A DNA stretch of 64,000 nucleotides from Isoetes taiwanensis (taxonomy: Eukaryota > Streptophyta > Lycopodiopsida > Isoetales > Isoetaceae): NCBI GenBank assembly GCA_021234155.1, contig JAJEKV010000056.1:2091330-2155329 (forward strand), in the 5' to 3' direction. Below, in pieces: positions 34,046 to 47,160 of the stretch (position 1 is its first letter; each line of letters opens with the position of its first letter). Below the pieces are notes generated by a model that made no database searches, was not told where the DNA came from, and saw only the letters and a list, made by a program, of their open reading frames with translations. A program made the position numbers and the translations under genes.

Positions 34046-35663
34046 TGTGACGTTCCAACATAATATATGCCCCGAATACGTATATTATACTGCCACGTCA
34101 CCTATACATGTCAGGATGACATGTACTTGCGAGACGTATAGGGTTGCACCTAGGGGGCAAGGGTTGAACCTAGGGGGCAACATTGAATGTTGTGCATGTT
34201 AAATAAACATACACAATTAATAACCCCATGGACCCCATTGCCAAATGGCTAAATCCCATTTGGCCAATATCTAACCTAACCCTAAGGGTTTCTATAAAAG
34301 GGCTTTCCCCTTAAACCCTAAACCTTTCTTCTCTTTGCATTTTAGGGTTTTTCCTAGAGCTCCTTTCCTCTCTCGAGTTCAGGGTTCTCTTGAGCCATTT
34401 CGCCAAGTATGGACTTCAATCCGCATTCTTTGAGCTCAGGAAAGCCGGTTGCACAACATTATCGATTAGCGACCATCTTCAGCAAGATCGGGAGCATGGG
34501 CCGCCCCGAGGGTCGGGGGGCGGGTCAAGGAGCAGGTATCTAGTTGTTACGTTGTGCAAAGCCGTCTTTGGGCAAGGCAATAGGCTGGTTTAGTATGTTA
34601 GATCAACTCTAGAGGCCTTATAGATCCCGAGATCATAAGCCCTAACTAAGGAACCTAACTCTGTTGTTTAGGTAGATAGATTAGATGATATTCTCTATTT
34701 TAGTTACGTGATGTTGTATGTATTTCACTCTGTGATCTCCATGTATTGGGAAGGGGGTAGAGACCTAAAAGGCGTATGTAGAGATGATCCTAGGTAGCAC
34801 CACTAGTTCCCAATTATATCGGCCCGTGCACGGGGAGCCCCTTTGGTTGTGGGTGAAGGGGCTAGGCCGGTTGATAAGGAGGAACTTGTCTCATCACGGA
34901 CTGACCCCTCTGGTAGTAAGGCCTATCGGGGGTCTCTGTGGGCTAGGCTTAATGGCTTGTCCTTTGCGTGTGGGCAAGGCATGAGCTCGACACTTTCGTG
35001 GGGTGGTGAATATGACCTTCCGGTGAGTTCAAGTCGAATAAGGGCGGTGGCCCCTCTAGCCCTTTGTGATGAGCATGGATGCCTCGGAGGGAGGCAACTC
35101 TCTTCCTGCCTCATCGGGGCTGGGGAGATGCAACCCGGTAGTAGTAGCCCCTCCGGCTATTCACCCGGCGGAGCTACGGCCAAGTCCCAACACTTACCGA
35201 CCTACTGCACGCAAAGTGTGCGGGGAGGCGGATGGAGTGGACTACCCTAAGCCATGTTCTATGCCAGCCAAATCCATTGCCATGAATTACATGCGCAATG
35301 AACTCCGGAGACCCTAGCAGTGAGTCATCCCCACAGGTCCCGAGGCCACGGGTAGGATCTCCCCTCTTGTTATTTATGTTATGTGATGATGTTATTTCTA
35401 TGGTATTGCTATCTACGTGATGTTGTATTGTATTCACCTCTCGAGGTACTTGTATTTGTTTCTTTGTTAGTTGTGCTCACGTTTGTTTATTCACGCTTCG
35501 CGCAGATAGGTCGACCCGATGGAAGGCGGGTGAATGACACATCCATTCTTCCCTGGCGGCTCATCCACGAGTCGGTGGATGGCCCCTGTCGATTGTAGCT
35601 GCCGGGGAATGCTCCTCGCCGAATACGATGTGGGCATCGTTATAAGGAGTAGGGGACGTCACA
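34046..35663 (+). repeat. 5' LTR of the inner element
   Basis: TGTGACGTTCC to GACGTCACA. It contains the promoter-like TATAAAA (34293-34299) and a telo-box-like AAACCCTAAAC (34313-34323) downstream of it. Compared with the 3' LTR, the differences cluster at CpG-containing positions and are often small indels. Confidence 0.92.
34293..34323 (+). promoter_or_regulatory. LTR promoter: TATA box and telo-box motif
   Basis: TATAAAA is followed 14 bases later by AAACCCTAAAC, with another CCCTAA upstream (34279-34285). The arrangement is kept in the 3' LTR at 44456-44486. Telo-boxes are known from promoters of plant translation genes. The role here is inferred. Confidence 0.6.
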
Positions 35664-35666
35664 AAG

Positions 35667-35678
35667 TGGTATCGAGCA
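35667..35678 (+). other. primer binding site of the inner element
   Basis: TGGTATCGAGCA, three bases after the LTR end, is the initiator Met-tRNA PBS with one base missing. Confidence 0.8.
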
Positions 35679-35869
35679 TGATCTTGGTAGACCAGGATCG
35701 AGCAGCGACCATTTTCCTTAGGACTAACGGTAGACTTCGGTCTTGGGAACAACCTCCCAAGCAAGAACCTCGAAAATTGGGAAAATGTTTTCCCAATTGT
35801 AGTAAACAATAGGTTAATGCTAAGAGTAGTGATAAGTTTTAGCAAAAACCCAACCTAAAATGGCCAAAA

Positions 35870-37235
35870 GAGGTGACCCCTCAAAGTGCGCCCAGACCAA
35901 TTGGGTTTGCAAACCGATTCGACCACTGGCGCCTTTGTGTGAGTGGTGACCCATGTTGACCTAGTTAGATGTATAATTTAGCTAAACTAATGGTGCGTTC
36001 AGCTTATCTCCTTGATTCTAGCTAGTTTTGCATATTATAACACTAAGAAACCCCTTGTAAATTGAAAATTGGACCCCAAAAAGGTGACCCCTCACGAGTG
36101 CGCCCTGAGACCAATTTGGTTTGCAAACCAATTCGACCACGGCGCAGCGTGTGAGTGGTCAAAACTTTGAACAACAGTAACTTGAGTTATACAGCTCCAA
36201 ATCGCTTTGAAATTTGTTGCGTTAGGACCATTAAAGAGTCTAGAATCCATTTATGACCTCAAATTCGGCTAAAAATATTATAATCCTCCTCAAAATGACC
36301 AAAATAGGTCAAACCCTAAATTACTGTCTCCCAAACTACGGTTTATTTAGAAATAGAAGCAATAGCTTTTAAGGTACAAGGCTAGAGCCCGAGGAAGGGC
36401 AAGGAGCATGACTTTTGAAGACATTGAGAAGACCCATGCGACCCAAGAGAGGAAGCACTATGGCAAATACCTCTACAAGCAAGCGCGAGCTGATGCGTGC
36501 ACAACCTAGACCTATCAACAATCTTCATCGAATGGAAGACATACGTTAATCATCTGCATGAAGAACCTTTCGACTATCAAGAACTCGGGTGCAACATCCA
36601 CGAGCTCTCGTGAGAAAGAAGATTGCTAGTTTATTGTAAATATAAATTTATGTTTTGATCATGTTAATGTGTTAAATCAGGGTGTAAGTAGAATGTGTTA
36701 CTAAGTTGCATTTGGAATTAACAAAGTTGGAGCAAAACTTCAGTGTTTTGGCCCCACCCCTCGCAAAAGTGCGCCCAGGCCACTTAGGATTATATTCCTA
36801 AGCTGCCTCTCGCGGCGATTTGTGTGAGTGGTCGAAAACTGATCTATGCCAAAACTTGTCCAAATGCGAGAAAGTAAGCACACCATTAGACTCGAGCTCA
36901 CCATAATTAGTAGGATTTGAACCTAGTTTGTAGAAATTGCCCAACCCTAACTCACATGGAGCCCCACCCTCATGAGTGCGCCTGAACCAATTGGGTTTGC
37001 AAACCGATTCGACCTGGCTGGCCTTTGTGTGAGTGGTCGACCCCAAATCTGGGCCAAAACTTATCCAAATGTATCTCGACGAGATATGCAGGATTTCATC
37101 CTTAGTTTGCATGTTTGGCATCATCCTCGACCCAAACATGGCCCCACCCCTCCAGAGTCGCCCGAGGCCACTTAGGATCATATTCCTAAGCGCCTCTCGC
37201 GCCTTTGTGTGAGTGGTCCCAAAATTGCTCCAATT
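35870..37235 (+). repeat. repeated leader blocks with alternating palindromes
   Basis: An ~80 bp block occurs at about 35874, 36087, 36756, 36960 and 37141. Each starts with CCCCTC-like sequence and AGTGCGCCC and ends with TGTGTGAGTGGT. The middle holds one of two palindromes: GGTTTGCAAACC (first, second and fourth block) or TTAGGAT-A-ATTCCTAA (third and fifth). No coding frame explains the conservation. Confidence 0.75.
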
Positions 37236-40200
37236 TGTCCACACTTTCCCCAAATTAGATAGAAATTGTTGCAATAGGATCCTTAGAATGTACTCTTTAG
37301 CTTGATTAGCTTGTCTTGTGCTTAGCAATACCTTAGAATCCTAGATTTTCCTTTATCCAAATTTTTTTCTAAAATTAGGGTTTTTGCCTATAAGTAGACC
37401 ACAACCCTCGTTTGCATCCTACACCTTTGCTCCTCGCTCCATGCCGAATTTTCAGCTCCCAGAGGTGCTCCTTCATCTGTTTGATATCCCCAGCAGCTCT
37501 AGCATCATGGCAACCATCAATGCTATTCCCTATTTTACCAGGACATCATGGCTGAGTTCCATGCAAGGATAGGTCCTTCTCTAGTAGAACTTCCCCCTTG
37601 CATAGGATACTTTAGGACAACCTTAAGATAGACAAATACCTAGAAAATCTGACCACCGCTTGCCCAATTATATGTCGTGTAGCTCAGTAGCAATTTTTCT
37701 ATTCCATAGAGCCCAAACCCGGATAGGAGAGCCATCCGCCCAACCCTAGAGCTCGAGCCTATGGCCATGGCGGCAGGTGAAGAAGAGCGGATGCTTCTCA
37801 GTCACGAGGAGGCAAAGCGGGGAGGAAGATGAAGGGCGTGGGTGGGGCGAGAGGACATCAATGGCGTCGACCCGGCACAAGAAAGGCGACAAGCGGGCGG
37901 GAACTTCAAAGCTTTGAAGAGGGGCTGAGAACCCGCCTTGAGACAACTCCACCACTTGGGCTAGGCATCACAAGCTTAACCCCCAGTAATCATCCAAGGA
38001 ACGTGCACATGCACCGCACGACATCAAAACCCCCCTCCTCCCGAGTGCGGAGGGGCCGAGGCTGCAGGATAAACGAGCTCCTACATCTCCTACGTCAACA
38101 AGCGGACCTCGATGACTTCATCGACCGAGAAACGCAGAATTTCCACATCAACATAAGGGGAGGCGTAGACTGCCCGGGACATCGGCGGACATAGAAGCCT
38201 ATACACAGGCATCGGGCAGATGATGACAGCGGGGAGTTACCCACGAGGAGGAGTTCATAGCGATCCCACGGCGGATGGGAATCGAGGGAAAACAACGAGT
38301 GCATCCCTACCCGGCACCTCGGTGAGCGGGATAGAAGGCGGTATCAACGTAACATCTCCTAAGTTCATGTTCGACTGCTGGGGAGATGATAGCGCACCGG
38401 TGGGCCGAATAACCCGGAAGACATAGGGCTGCAATCCGGCGTGAGAGGAGGCGGGGGTAGTAGGAAACCACGACAAAGGGGCGAAGGAGCCGACCTAGCC
38501 AACAACCACACAGACCACTCAAGGGCAACTCAAAGGGCGATGGCATGTGCAATGGGCGGCAACAATTCGAGGCATAGGGGAGGCATCTCACAACGAAGCC
38601 GAAGACATGCAACAATGCCCATTTGCAACAACCAAGTGATCGTACTCAAGTGATCAATGGCACTACACATCTCCAAATGACACTCCACATGATAGATAAA
38701 CACATTAAGGAGGAGCATTTTCAACTCAAGGATTCACACAGAACAGCGTTCTCATGACTTGGGATAACGACCTCAAATCACACACGAAGGTCAACTACGA
38801 TCGCCCAACACCTCAAGGAACCCGAGTCAAGTAGAACAAGGAAGATCAAGCAAAATCGAGAAGAATCAAAAGCGTGATTGGAGGAGGGAAAATCAAAAGA
38901 AGTATACACAATTAAGCATATGCTCTTCTATAAATTAGAAAAGTGGATGAATTAAAATCGATTATAATTATATATATATATGTCTATCATAAATATCGAG
39001 GGAGCTAACACATAGTACAAAATTAGGATCATGTTTTAAGGTTTAGTGGTTGCATCAAGAAACTCCATCGCCCATTTGCCAGGGATGAAGTAAAGAACCA
39101 CATGTATAGCCAAGAGCAAGTGCTCAAATGGAAGAGCAAATATAGGAGAGAGCGACCCGAGCTCAAGCCAAGCTTCAACTCCGGACACCGGCGGCCTCAA
39201 GTAGAAGATCTTCGTCCGGACACAATGTCAAGATGAGAGATAGCGCCGGTCATGTCAAGATCTCTAGCGCCCGCACCATCTAGGTTTTGCACGGCGACAT
39301 ATTTGGGATGCAACTCTACCTCTTGTAGCAGCGGCAACACTAACGACGAGTGTCCTCAACAACGAAGGAGGAGCGAACACACATCTTGAAACTTCGACAA
39401 CGACCTCAAGCCAATAGGCGTCGAGGAATTCCTTGGGACAACTTCGACATCAACGAAGCCAACTAAGGAGGCAACCCGGCGACCATAATTCTACCTTGTA
39501 TGGTGATGTTTGTAACATGCACACCGGATGGAGATACACTTAAGAAAGGCGCCACAACAATGGGTTATGTCTATGCTCATTCAACAACTAGGTGATGGCC
39601 GTCAAGTACTCCTACCAACAATTAGAAGACAAGAAGCCCAACTTATCTCCGACACAAAGGGACCTCAGCGCCCAAGATAGAAGCATTCGACACCTTAACG
39701 ACAAGGACTGACAACCAAAGCACCTTCGACAAAAAGAGAGTTCAAGACATTAGCCGGGCTATTCAAGGACCGCGGCAGGTCTAGGGCAGAAAGTACTTCA
39801 ACTCAAGGGTCAATCTACGCAGATATAAGAGTACATCATCCCCGACAGCAAACCAATCATGGAGAAGAGTCATGAGGCTTTACTCGCCAGGAAGATGCAC
39901 ATGTATTGAGGGACAATGGCCATAAACCAGAAGACGAAGGAGTGCTAGTACTTCCACGAGCTCCTTAGATGCAACATGAGGTCCAAAGCGTGGGCGTGAT
40001 CAAGTGCAACTAGAAGGCAGCATAGCAGCGAAGATCGTGATAACGTCTAAGCCATCACATTGAGGAGATCAAGCAGTGCGATGAGAAGCTTCGATGGAAG
40101 CGAATAGGAGAACCGAGCCAAAGAATCGGCCGAATCAGCTAGAACCTCACAAAGCTACGAACTTCGCATGCAACCGTGAACCCAAGGATCGACAATTTCA

Positions 40201-43200
40201 AAGGCAAGCGATGAAGAGAACAACTCCATAATTACGAGTCTAGCCAAAGGGATTGTGCACAACTTCAAGAGGCGCCTCCAAAGATCTTGAGACATTGTGA
40301 AGGAAGCAAGTTATGCGGTCGGCCGGACATTGGAGCTCAAAAATATCAAAGAGTCTACCTGTCGAACGCGCCGACATATAAATAGGAGGATATAGATCTT
40401 CAACACCGGCACACTAGGAGGAACATCGACAACAAGCGCCATGGATGCGTGTGTGCACCTCGAGGGAGACACCAAGGGGAGCCTAATAGCTTTAATAGTA
40501 TTTGTAATCATAATAGTGTAAGCTATATGACTTGCATGCATATTTCCCTTTGTTATTTCCCTCTCTCTCATTATAACTTGAGATCAAAGAAAAGAGATCT
40601 TGGGACAATTGGAAGGCGTGAAGCGAAACAACATCCTCAACACTTGCGTCAACACTCTGAGGACTCGAAGGATGGAGTTGGCACAATAAGATCGGATCTA
40701 GGGGCATCTTTTAGCCACCAAGATGTTTCTTAATGAAACCACCTTGAGGCTTTTGGGAAGTAACATAGAAGATTTCAAGTGGTCAACTTCGCCATCAAAA
40801 CCACCAACAATGGGAAGCCTCTACATCGAGGAAAGTTGACCTCTACATCGAGGAGGAGCCGGAGTCTCGAGCAACTTCGAAGAAGCGTTACCCTCAAGAA
40901 GGCGCGTGAGTGGATGAGCTGCGAGCAAGATTGAGGCTTATGGATGGATAGCGACATCCATAATGGGAGTGGAAGGCATTTCTAGATTTTCTCATGAAGG
41001 GATTGCCCCAAGTTGAGCTAAGCGTCAGCGATTGGGAAGGAAATGCATAGGAGTAACTAAAATTATACATGATTGTTATGGACATCCAACATATTGAAAC
41101 CACTTAGGTGAGGCCGATCACCTCGCTAAGAAGGAATCATTACTAGGATAATTGTTGACTATGTATAAAGCTAGTACCTCAAGGAATAATCAATCGAATG
41201 AAAAAAGTAATCTAACAAGTCAGGCCAACTTGTTATGATGACATCAATTCAATTGATAGGGATATTCAAAGAGTAAATAACTAAGAAAAGGGGGATATTT
41301 AGAATATAAAATTAAATAGCACATGAAAGGCACATCGAGAAATAAGAAACATATTAATCACATAGTCTCTTGAGGCAAAAGAATTGTCATGATAATAAAA
41401 CCTTGCAATTTAGAATTGTTCTAAATAATTCAATAACTCATCGCTTAGGGATAGATATGTTACATGATGGCTGCATCCATCATAGATGATTAAATATGTT
41501 AGCTAAGGCTAGTAAATTAATGTGTTAGATAAGAAGCATATAACCTCTGAAGGTAAATAGAATAGCTAAGATGTTATGACAACATCAATTAAGGGGATAG
41601 GATACATTGAGGTGTAGGACCACTTTCTTATGAAGAAAGTGGGGAAGGCTCAATCTTAGGACTGAACCTACTTACATCTTAGGGGTTGAATCGCCATCCA
41701 ATTAGTCGACCCTTAGAATAGAGTTCCTTTCGCAAGTAGCCAAAGCACATAGAGCGTAAGATGGATAGATGCTTAATGTCTATGTGTCCTTCAGCATGCA
41801 AGATTAATGCGGTAACCAATTGCACCAAAGCAGGGAACGAATCAATGGAAGCAATGCAACGGCCAAGTCGTCTCCAAATTAGTCGACACCGACTCAATGG
41901 GGAGATGTATTCTAGCCCTAGCGGGTGCGATAACTAAGGTGGGGAGAGGCTTTGCATAAAATTCTTACGCCATGATCTATTGTTTGCATTCGCATCTAGG
42001 AATGAGCTAGTAGCCTAGCTCTTAATTAAATTATTCAGGGTTGTCAACCCTATATAACTACATAAATTATATAATCTTAAATATGTTATCATGCAGGGCA
42101 TCGATAGCACTCCATGATGGCATGTATCATAAGCTTTAATGCCTTGTTGATAAATTATATGTTCATAATAGCTGCATAGATAGTTTTGTCTTGTGTAGAT
42201 ATCTCGAAGATCGAGATAAAGTAAGATAATAATTACATAAAATCTTAGTTAAACCTTAGCAAGGATGTAATTCCTTCCAAAGGCATTTAAGTAACTTTCA
42301 TAGGATCGACAAATATAATAAGAATTTGTCTATCTTTCCATAAGTATAGCAAATATAAAGTATATACATGTAAGGTTGATACATCACCAACCAAGTAGCG
42401 GCGAGAGTCATACGCTCAACACTTGGATCCGATGATATAAATCCTAGCCATATGATAAACAATTAAAATACGTTTCAAACTAAGTATGGCATCGATAATC
42501 ATTATGATGACATATCTTAAAGGTAAATAAAAGTTATCATATAATAGTTAGTTAAATATAATACTATTGGAAGCAATATATCCAATACTACTATAATGCT
42601 AATATAAGAATATTACCGTAAGGTAATTAATATAATTGCATGCATTAGGGAAGTCCCCAGGGATCATGCAGGGGGTCCAAAGATGTAATGTTTATTTAAG
42701 ACATTAACGGATGCTAGCCGACATACAACAGTTGGTGGAGGAAGTACAAAGATATCCTCTAGCAAAGAAGAGGGGTGAGAAGAGCATAGCAACAAGCTCT
42801 GCATCGACAATTGCATAGATGAAGCTTTGCATCTAGGTTAGGCTTAAGCTCGCATCGGCGATTCTGACATCAATTTGAAGCTCTGCATCGACAATTGCAA
42901 GAAGCTTGCTCCAAGGTGAAATTTGGACAATTCGGGATAACCAAAAGAGTAGGTAACCAATCCTATAAGTTGGACCTGCCAAAGACACTTAAAGATCCAT
43001 AGTGTTTTCCGGTAAGTCTCCTAAAGAAACACATTCCTAATCCGGAGGAAGTCTTGGAGAGACCAAAGTTATCGAAACAATGGGCGATCACCTTGAGATT
43101 GTTCGCAGGTTCTTCTTGTCGATCCTATAAGAAGACAAGAAGATCTCAATCCTCAATACCCGATGAAAGAGACACTTACAAGTGGAAGACGCTACGTGGG

Positions 43201-44197
43201 CACTACAAATAGATCTTGAAGAAGACCAACTCATGGAGCAATGCAATGTCGGCTCGTCCACCGAAGTAATCGACATCGACACCCAAGAAATCGGCTCGGG
43301 CATGTCGATTTGGGTTTAGATTGAATTTCATGTGTAGCTAAGATTAATCTACGCATGCGACCTATGCTAGGTATGGGTTGCATGCGTTGTTACCGATGAT
43401 GAGACCACTACGGTGATCTCTAGCGTGGTGTAATGTCATTGTAGGCATGACCCGCGGTTTTGCTTGCACGAGTTGGGAGGTAGATTAGAAGGTCTACTTC
43501 GTCCCCACGAAGTACACGACCTCGAGAGATAAGAGGTCATTCGGGGAATGCATGATAGGAAAAGCACCTCTAGTCAATGCCTACGGGGAGGGCCCTTCAC
43601 GCCCCATATCTGGGGAAGGACCCTATCTCCCACGTTGGCCAACTCTGAGGAATGTGTAGTCATGAGTGGCATATAGGCATGATAGTATTTGTCTCCACGG
43701 CCATGATGGAAGAAACATAATCTTCCTATGCTTGGGAGATATGCCTTGCATCCATATAATTGTATTTAATGGGTGGTTCCCTAACAACCAATATCTATAA
43801 TAATTAAATGTATGCTAGCGTAGTGTGGACCTGAGGCCAATAGGGGAGTCTCACGGGAGGAAGGTCACTGCTTGCAAAGACTTGCAACACATAATTTTGT
43901 CACGATGTGTTGTAAGGAAACGATGTGGAACCTTAAGTAGGAAATTTTGGAACTATGTTAATAATAATAATGGTGTAAGCTATAAAATTTTGTGAATAAT
44001 AATAGATGATAAAGTAAGAGGGTGAAAGACTCCTTACCATAGTATGATATTAAACAAGGATGTGTTATAGAAATTAAAACTTAAATATTTCCTTGGGGTA
44101 ATTTTGCTATACATCCCATTATATTAAATGTGATTGCGGGATATGCGGGGTTTCCAAGGTGGGGGAGGCGGCGTGATCTTGAGGACAACATCAAGTC
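37236..44197. other. internal region of the inner element, no recognised gene
   Basis: I scanned both strands for retroelement protein motifs and found none. Short frames such as 37829-38194 and 38307-38615 overlap on opposite strands in GC-rich sequence. From 41.1 to 42.6 kb the sequence is AT-rich with frequent ATAAT-like words. Confidence 0.5.
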
Positions 44198-44210
44198 AAG
44201 GTGGGGAGAA
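44198..44210 (+). other. polypurine tract of the inner element
   Basis: AAGGTGGGGAGAA ends directly at the 3' LTR start, the normal position for plus-strand priming. Confidence 0.85.
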
Positions 44211-45827
44211 TGTGGCGTTCCAACATAATATCGCCCGAATCATTATATTATCTTGCCCGTCACCTATACATGTCACGGATGACATGTACTTGCGAGACGT
44301 ATAGGGTTGCACCTAGGGGGCAAGGGTTGCACCTAGGGGGCAACATTGAATGTTGTGCATGTTAAATAAACATACACAATTAATAACCCCATGGACCCCA
44401 TTGCCAAATGGCTAAATCCCATTTGGCCAATATCTAACCTAACCCTAAGGGTTTCTATAAAAGGGCTTTCCCCTTAAACCCTAAACCTTTCTTCTCTTTG
44501 CATTTTAGGGTTTTTCCTAGAGCTCCTTTCCTCTCTCGAGTTCAGGGTTCTCTTGAGCCATTTCGGCCAAGTATGGACTTCAATCCGCATTGCTGAGCTC
44601 CGGAAAGCCGGATTTGCACAACAGATTATCGATTAGCAGCCATCTTCAGCAAGATCAGGAGCATGGACGCCTTCCGAGGGGGGAGGCGGGTCAAGGAGCG
44701 GGTATCTAGTTGTTACGTTGTGCAAAGCCGTCTTTGGGCAAGGCAATAGGCTGGTTTAGTATGTTAGATCAACTCTAGAGGCCTTATAGATCCCGAGATC
44801 ATAAGCCCTAACTAAGGAACCTAACTCTGTTGTTTAGGTAGATAGATTAGATGATATTCTCTATTTTAGTTCTGTGATGTTGTATGTATTTCACTCTGTG
44901 ATCTCCATGTATTGGGAAGGGGGGTAGAGACCTAAAGGCGTGTAGCGAGATGATCCTAGGTAGCACCACTAGTTCCCAATTATATCTTGACTTGGTGCAC
45001 GAGGCCCGCCCTTTGGTTGTGGGTGAAGGGGGCTAGGCGGTTGATAAGGAGGAACTTGTCTCATCACGGACTGACCCCTCCAGTAGTAAGGCCTATCGGG
45101 GTCTCGTGGGCTAGGCTTAATGGCTTGTCCTTTGCGTGTGGGCAAGGCATGAGCTCGACACACTCGTGGGGTGGTGAATATGACCTTCCGGTGAGTTCAA
45201 GTCGAATAAGGGGCGTGGGCCCTCTAGCCGCTGTGTGATGAGCATGGATGCCTCACGGAAGGGAGGCAACTCTCTTCTGCCTCATCGGGGCTGGGGAGAT
45301 GCAACCCGGTAGTAGTAGCCCCTCGGCTATTCACCGTGAGCTACGGCCAAGTCCCAACACTTTTCAGCCTACTACTGCGCAAAGTGTGCACGGGGAGGGG
45401 CGGATGGAGTGGACTACCCTAAGCCATGTTCTATGCCAGCCAAATCCATTGCCATGAATTTCATGCGCGAATGAACTCGAGACCCTAGCGTCGGTCATCC
45501 CCCACGAGTGCGAGCCCCGGTAGGATCTCCCCTCTTGTTATTTATGTTATGTGATGATGTTATTTCTATGGTATTGCTATCTCTGTGATGTTGTATTGTA
45601 TTCACCTCTCGAGGTACTTGTATTTGTTTGCTGTTAGCTGTGCTCACGTTTGTTTATTCACGCTTCTGCAGATAGGTCGACCCGATGGAAGACGGGTGAA
45701 TGACACATCCATTCTTCCCTTGCTGGCTCATCCCGAGTCGAGTGGATGGCCCCCGATGTAGCCGCCGAGGGGAATGCTCCTCGCCGAATACGATGTGGGC
45801 ATCGTATAAGGAGTAGGGGACGCCACA
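44211..45827 (+). repeat. 3' LTR of the inner element
   Basis: Partner of 34046-35663. It begins TGTGGCGTTCC and ends GACGCCACA, followed by the target duplication TGAAC. Confidence 0.92.
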
Positions 45828-46580
45828 TGAACCTAATGCAAGCTGCTGAAGGCCGCACGTTGGCTAATGTTCATGCCACCACCAGAGCTCAGCAAAGACA
45901 AGATGCACCTTCCACATCTCAACCTCCACGCTCTCAGACATATCCGAATATTGCTGCAGAGGTCGACTTACTCAAAGAAGTTGCTGCTTCATTACCACGC
46001 ACTCAAAGACCGTGGATCCAGAGATCCTTTTTCTCATGTGCCTCGGAACTCCAAGAGGGTGGCAAAAATCAAAATTCCCTTAAGTTTGGCAACAATTTTG
46101 AAACTATGTCCTGCTCTCAAGGATCAGTTACCACTCCCGACCGTTTTGGTTGGGGCTGTTGCTACCTCTACACCCACGGTCCATGCCACGGTGGGCAATC
46201 AACAAGTCAATCATGTTCAAATTGATGGAGGTAAGTATTTGTCAATCTCATTACGGATAAACTCCGCCAAACAAATGGGCATCAAACAACTCTATCGTGC
46301 CCCTATGACATCAAATTGGCTAATGGCCATATCCACGAGACCTCAAGGCGTCACACCTCTTCTTCACATCAACATAGGTGAGCTCAGATTTCCCTTAGAG
46401 TTTGGTGTTTGGAAGGCTGGAGAAGATCCGGTGATTATGAAATGTTGGTCGAGGCCTTTTCTCCGCCGGCCAAGAGTATCCATTATTGGGCCACGGATCG
46501 TTAGTCATCACGGATGGTCACCTCAATGCCACTATGGACTTGGAAAGCGGGTAAGATCATTTGAGGCCGACAATCTTTGA
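45828..46580 (+). pseudogene. gag end and aspartic protease of the outer element
   Basis: The segment resumes after the inner 3' LTR with MQAAEGRTLANVHATTRAQQ, then a charged linker, in frames 45746-46225 and 45867-46580. The protease follows at about 46200: QIDGGKYLSISLRINSAKQM with the catalytic Asp in IDGG, and a later block TPLLHINIGELRFPLEFGVW. In gypsy elements this enzyme cleaves Gag-Pol. Frame changes occur on both sides, so the polyprotein cannot be made intact. Confidence 0.8.
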
Positions 46581-47160
46581 ACCCTCTCTCCGACACCGAT
46601 TCGGGGACATTTCCGGAATATCTATCAAGTTGGGGCTCCACTGCGAAGTGCCGCCTCTGTCATCCTACCCGAATATACGATCCTTGGGGAGATATGACTC
46701 TTGATCGGGACCAGGCGTGTGGCGGCCTTGACCTTGACCCCTACGGCTCCTTGCAATCGCATCCAACGTGTTGATCACTTTTCGGATGCCGAACTTCCTT
46801 CCGAACTTTGTTGATGTACGCGGTCATGCGGCAACCTTTGCTTGAGGAAACTCAACAACCTCTCTTTTTTTCACCACCTTGAACGCCACTCATCCTGTCA
46901 TGCTTCAACCTCCTGCACATATTGTCCAAGACACGGAAGTTATCCCACATATTCAGACTCCTGAAGTCGAGATTGTGGATGTGGGCAACAATCACCTGTC
47001 GCATTCGCCAATCTTCCGACACCCTATCGTAACGAGGGCCGTCCACGCTCTTTAAAAGTTCAAACACATTTTCGCACGGAGCTACAGAGACCTTCGGGGG
47101 ATCAACAAAACCTTGGGGGAACTCACCATTCCTACAAAATCCGATGCACGTCCCGTGTAG
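46581..47160 (+). pseudogene. decayed linker between protease and RT
   Basis: No long frame is open. It is presumably the protease-RT spacer of the outer element, with stops. It ends where the RT approach (YRLNPNYRDRVKAEIDKLLF) begins. Confidence 0.5.

Larger units (their letters stand above)
34046..45827 (+). mobile_element. inner 11.8 kb LTR retrotransposon without recognised pol (LARD-like)
   Basis: It has 1.6 kb LTRs (34046-35663, 44211-45827), a PBS, a polypurine tract and a perfect target duplication TGAAC (34041-34045 and 45828-45832). It is inserted in the gag/protease boundary region of the outer element. The 8.5 kb internal region has only short frames and none of the RT, RNase H or integrase motifs. 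It resembles large retrotransposon derivatives that are mobilised in trans. The internal part from about 37.7 to 41 kb is GC-richer and looks like former coding sequence, but I cannot identify it. Confidence 0.9.

Noticed and set aside
34300-34325. Interstitial telomere array
   Set aside because: Only single CCCTAA words occur near the LTR TATA box, not a tandem array.
36798-37328. 176-codon minus-strand frame in the inner element
   Set aside because: It runs through the repeated leader blocks and has no family resemblance.
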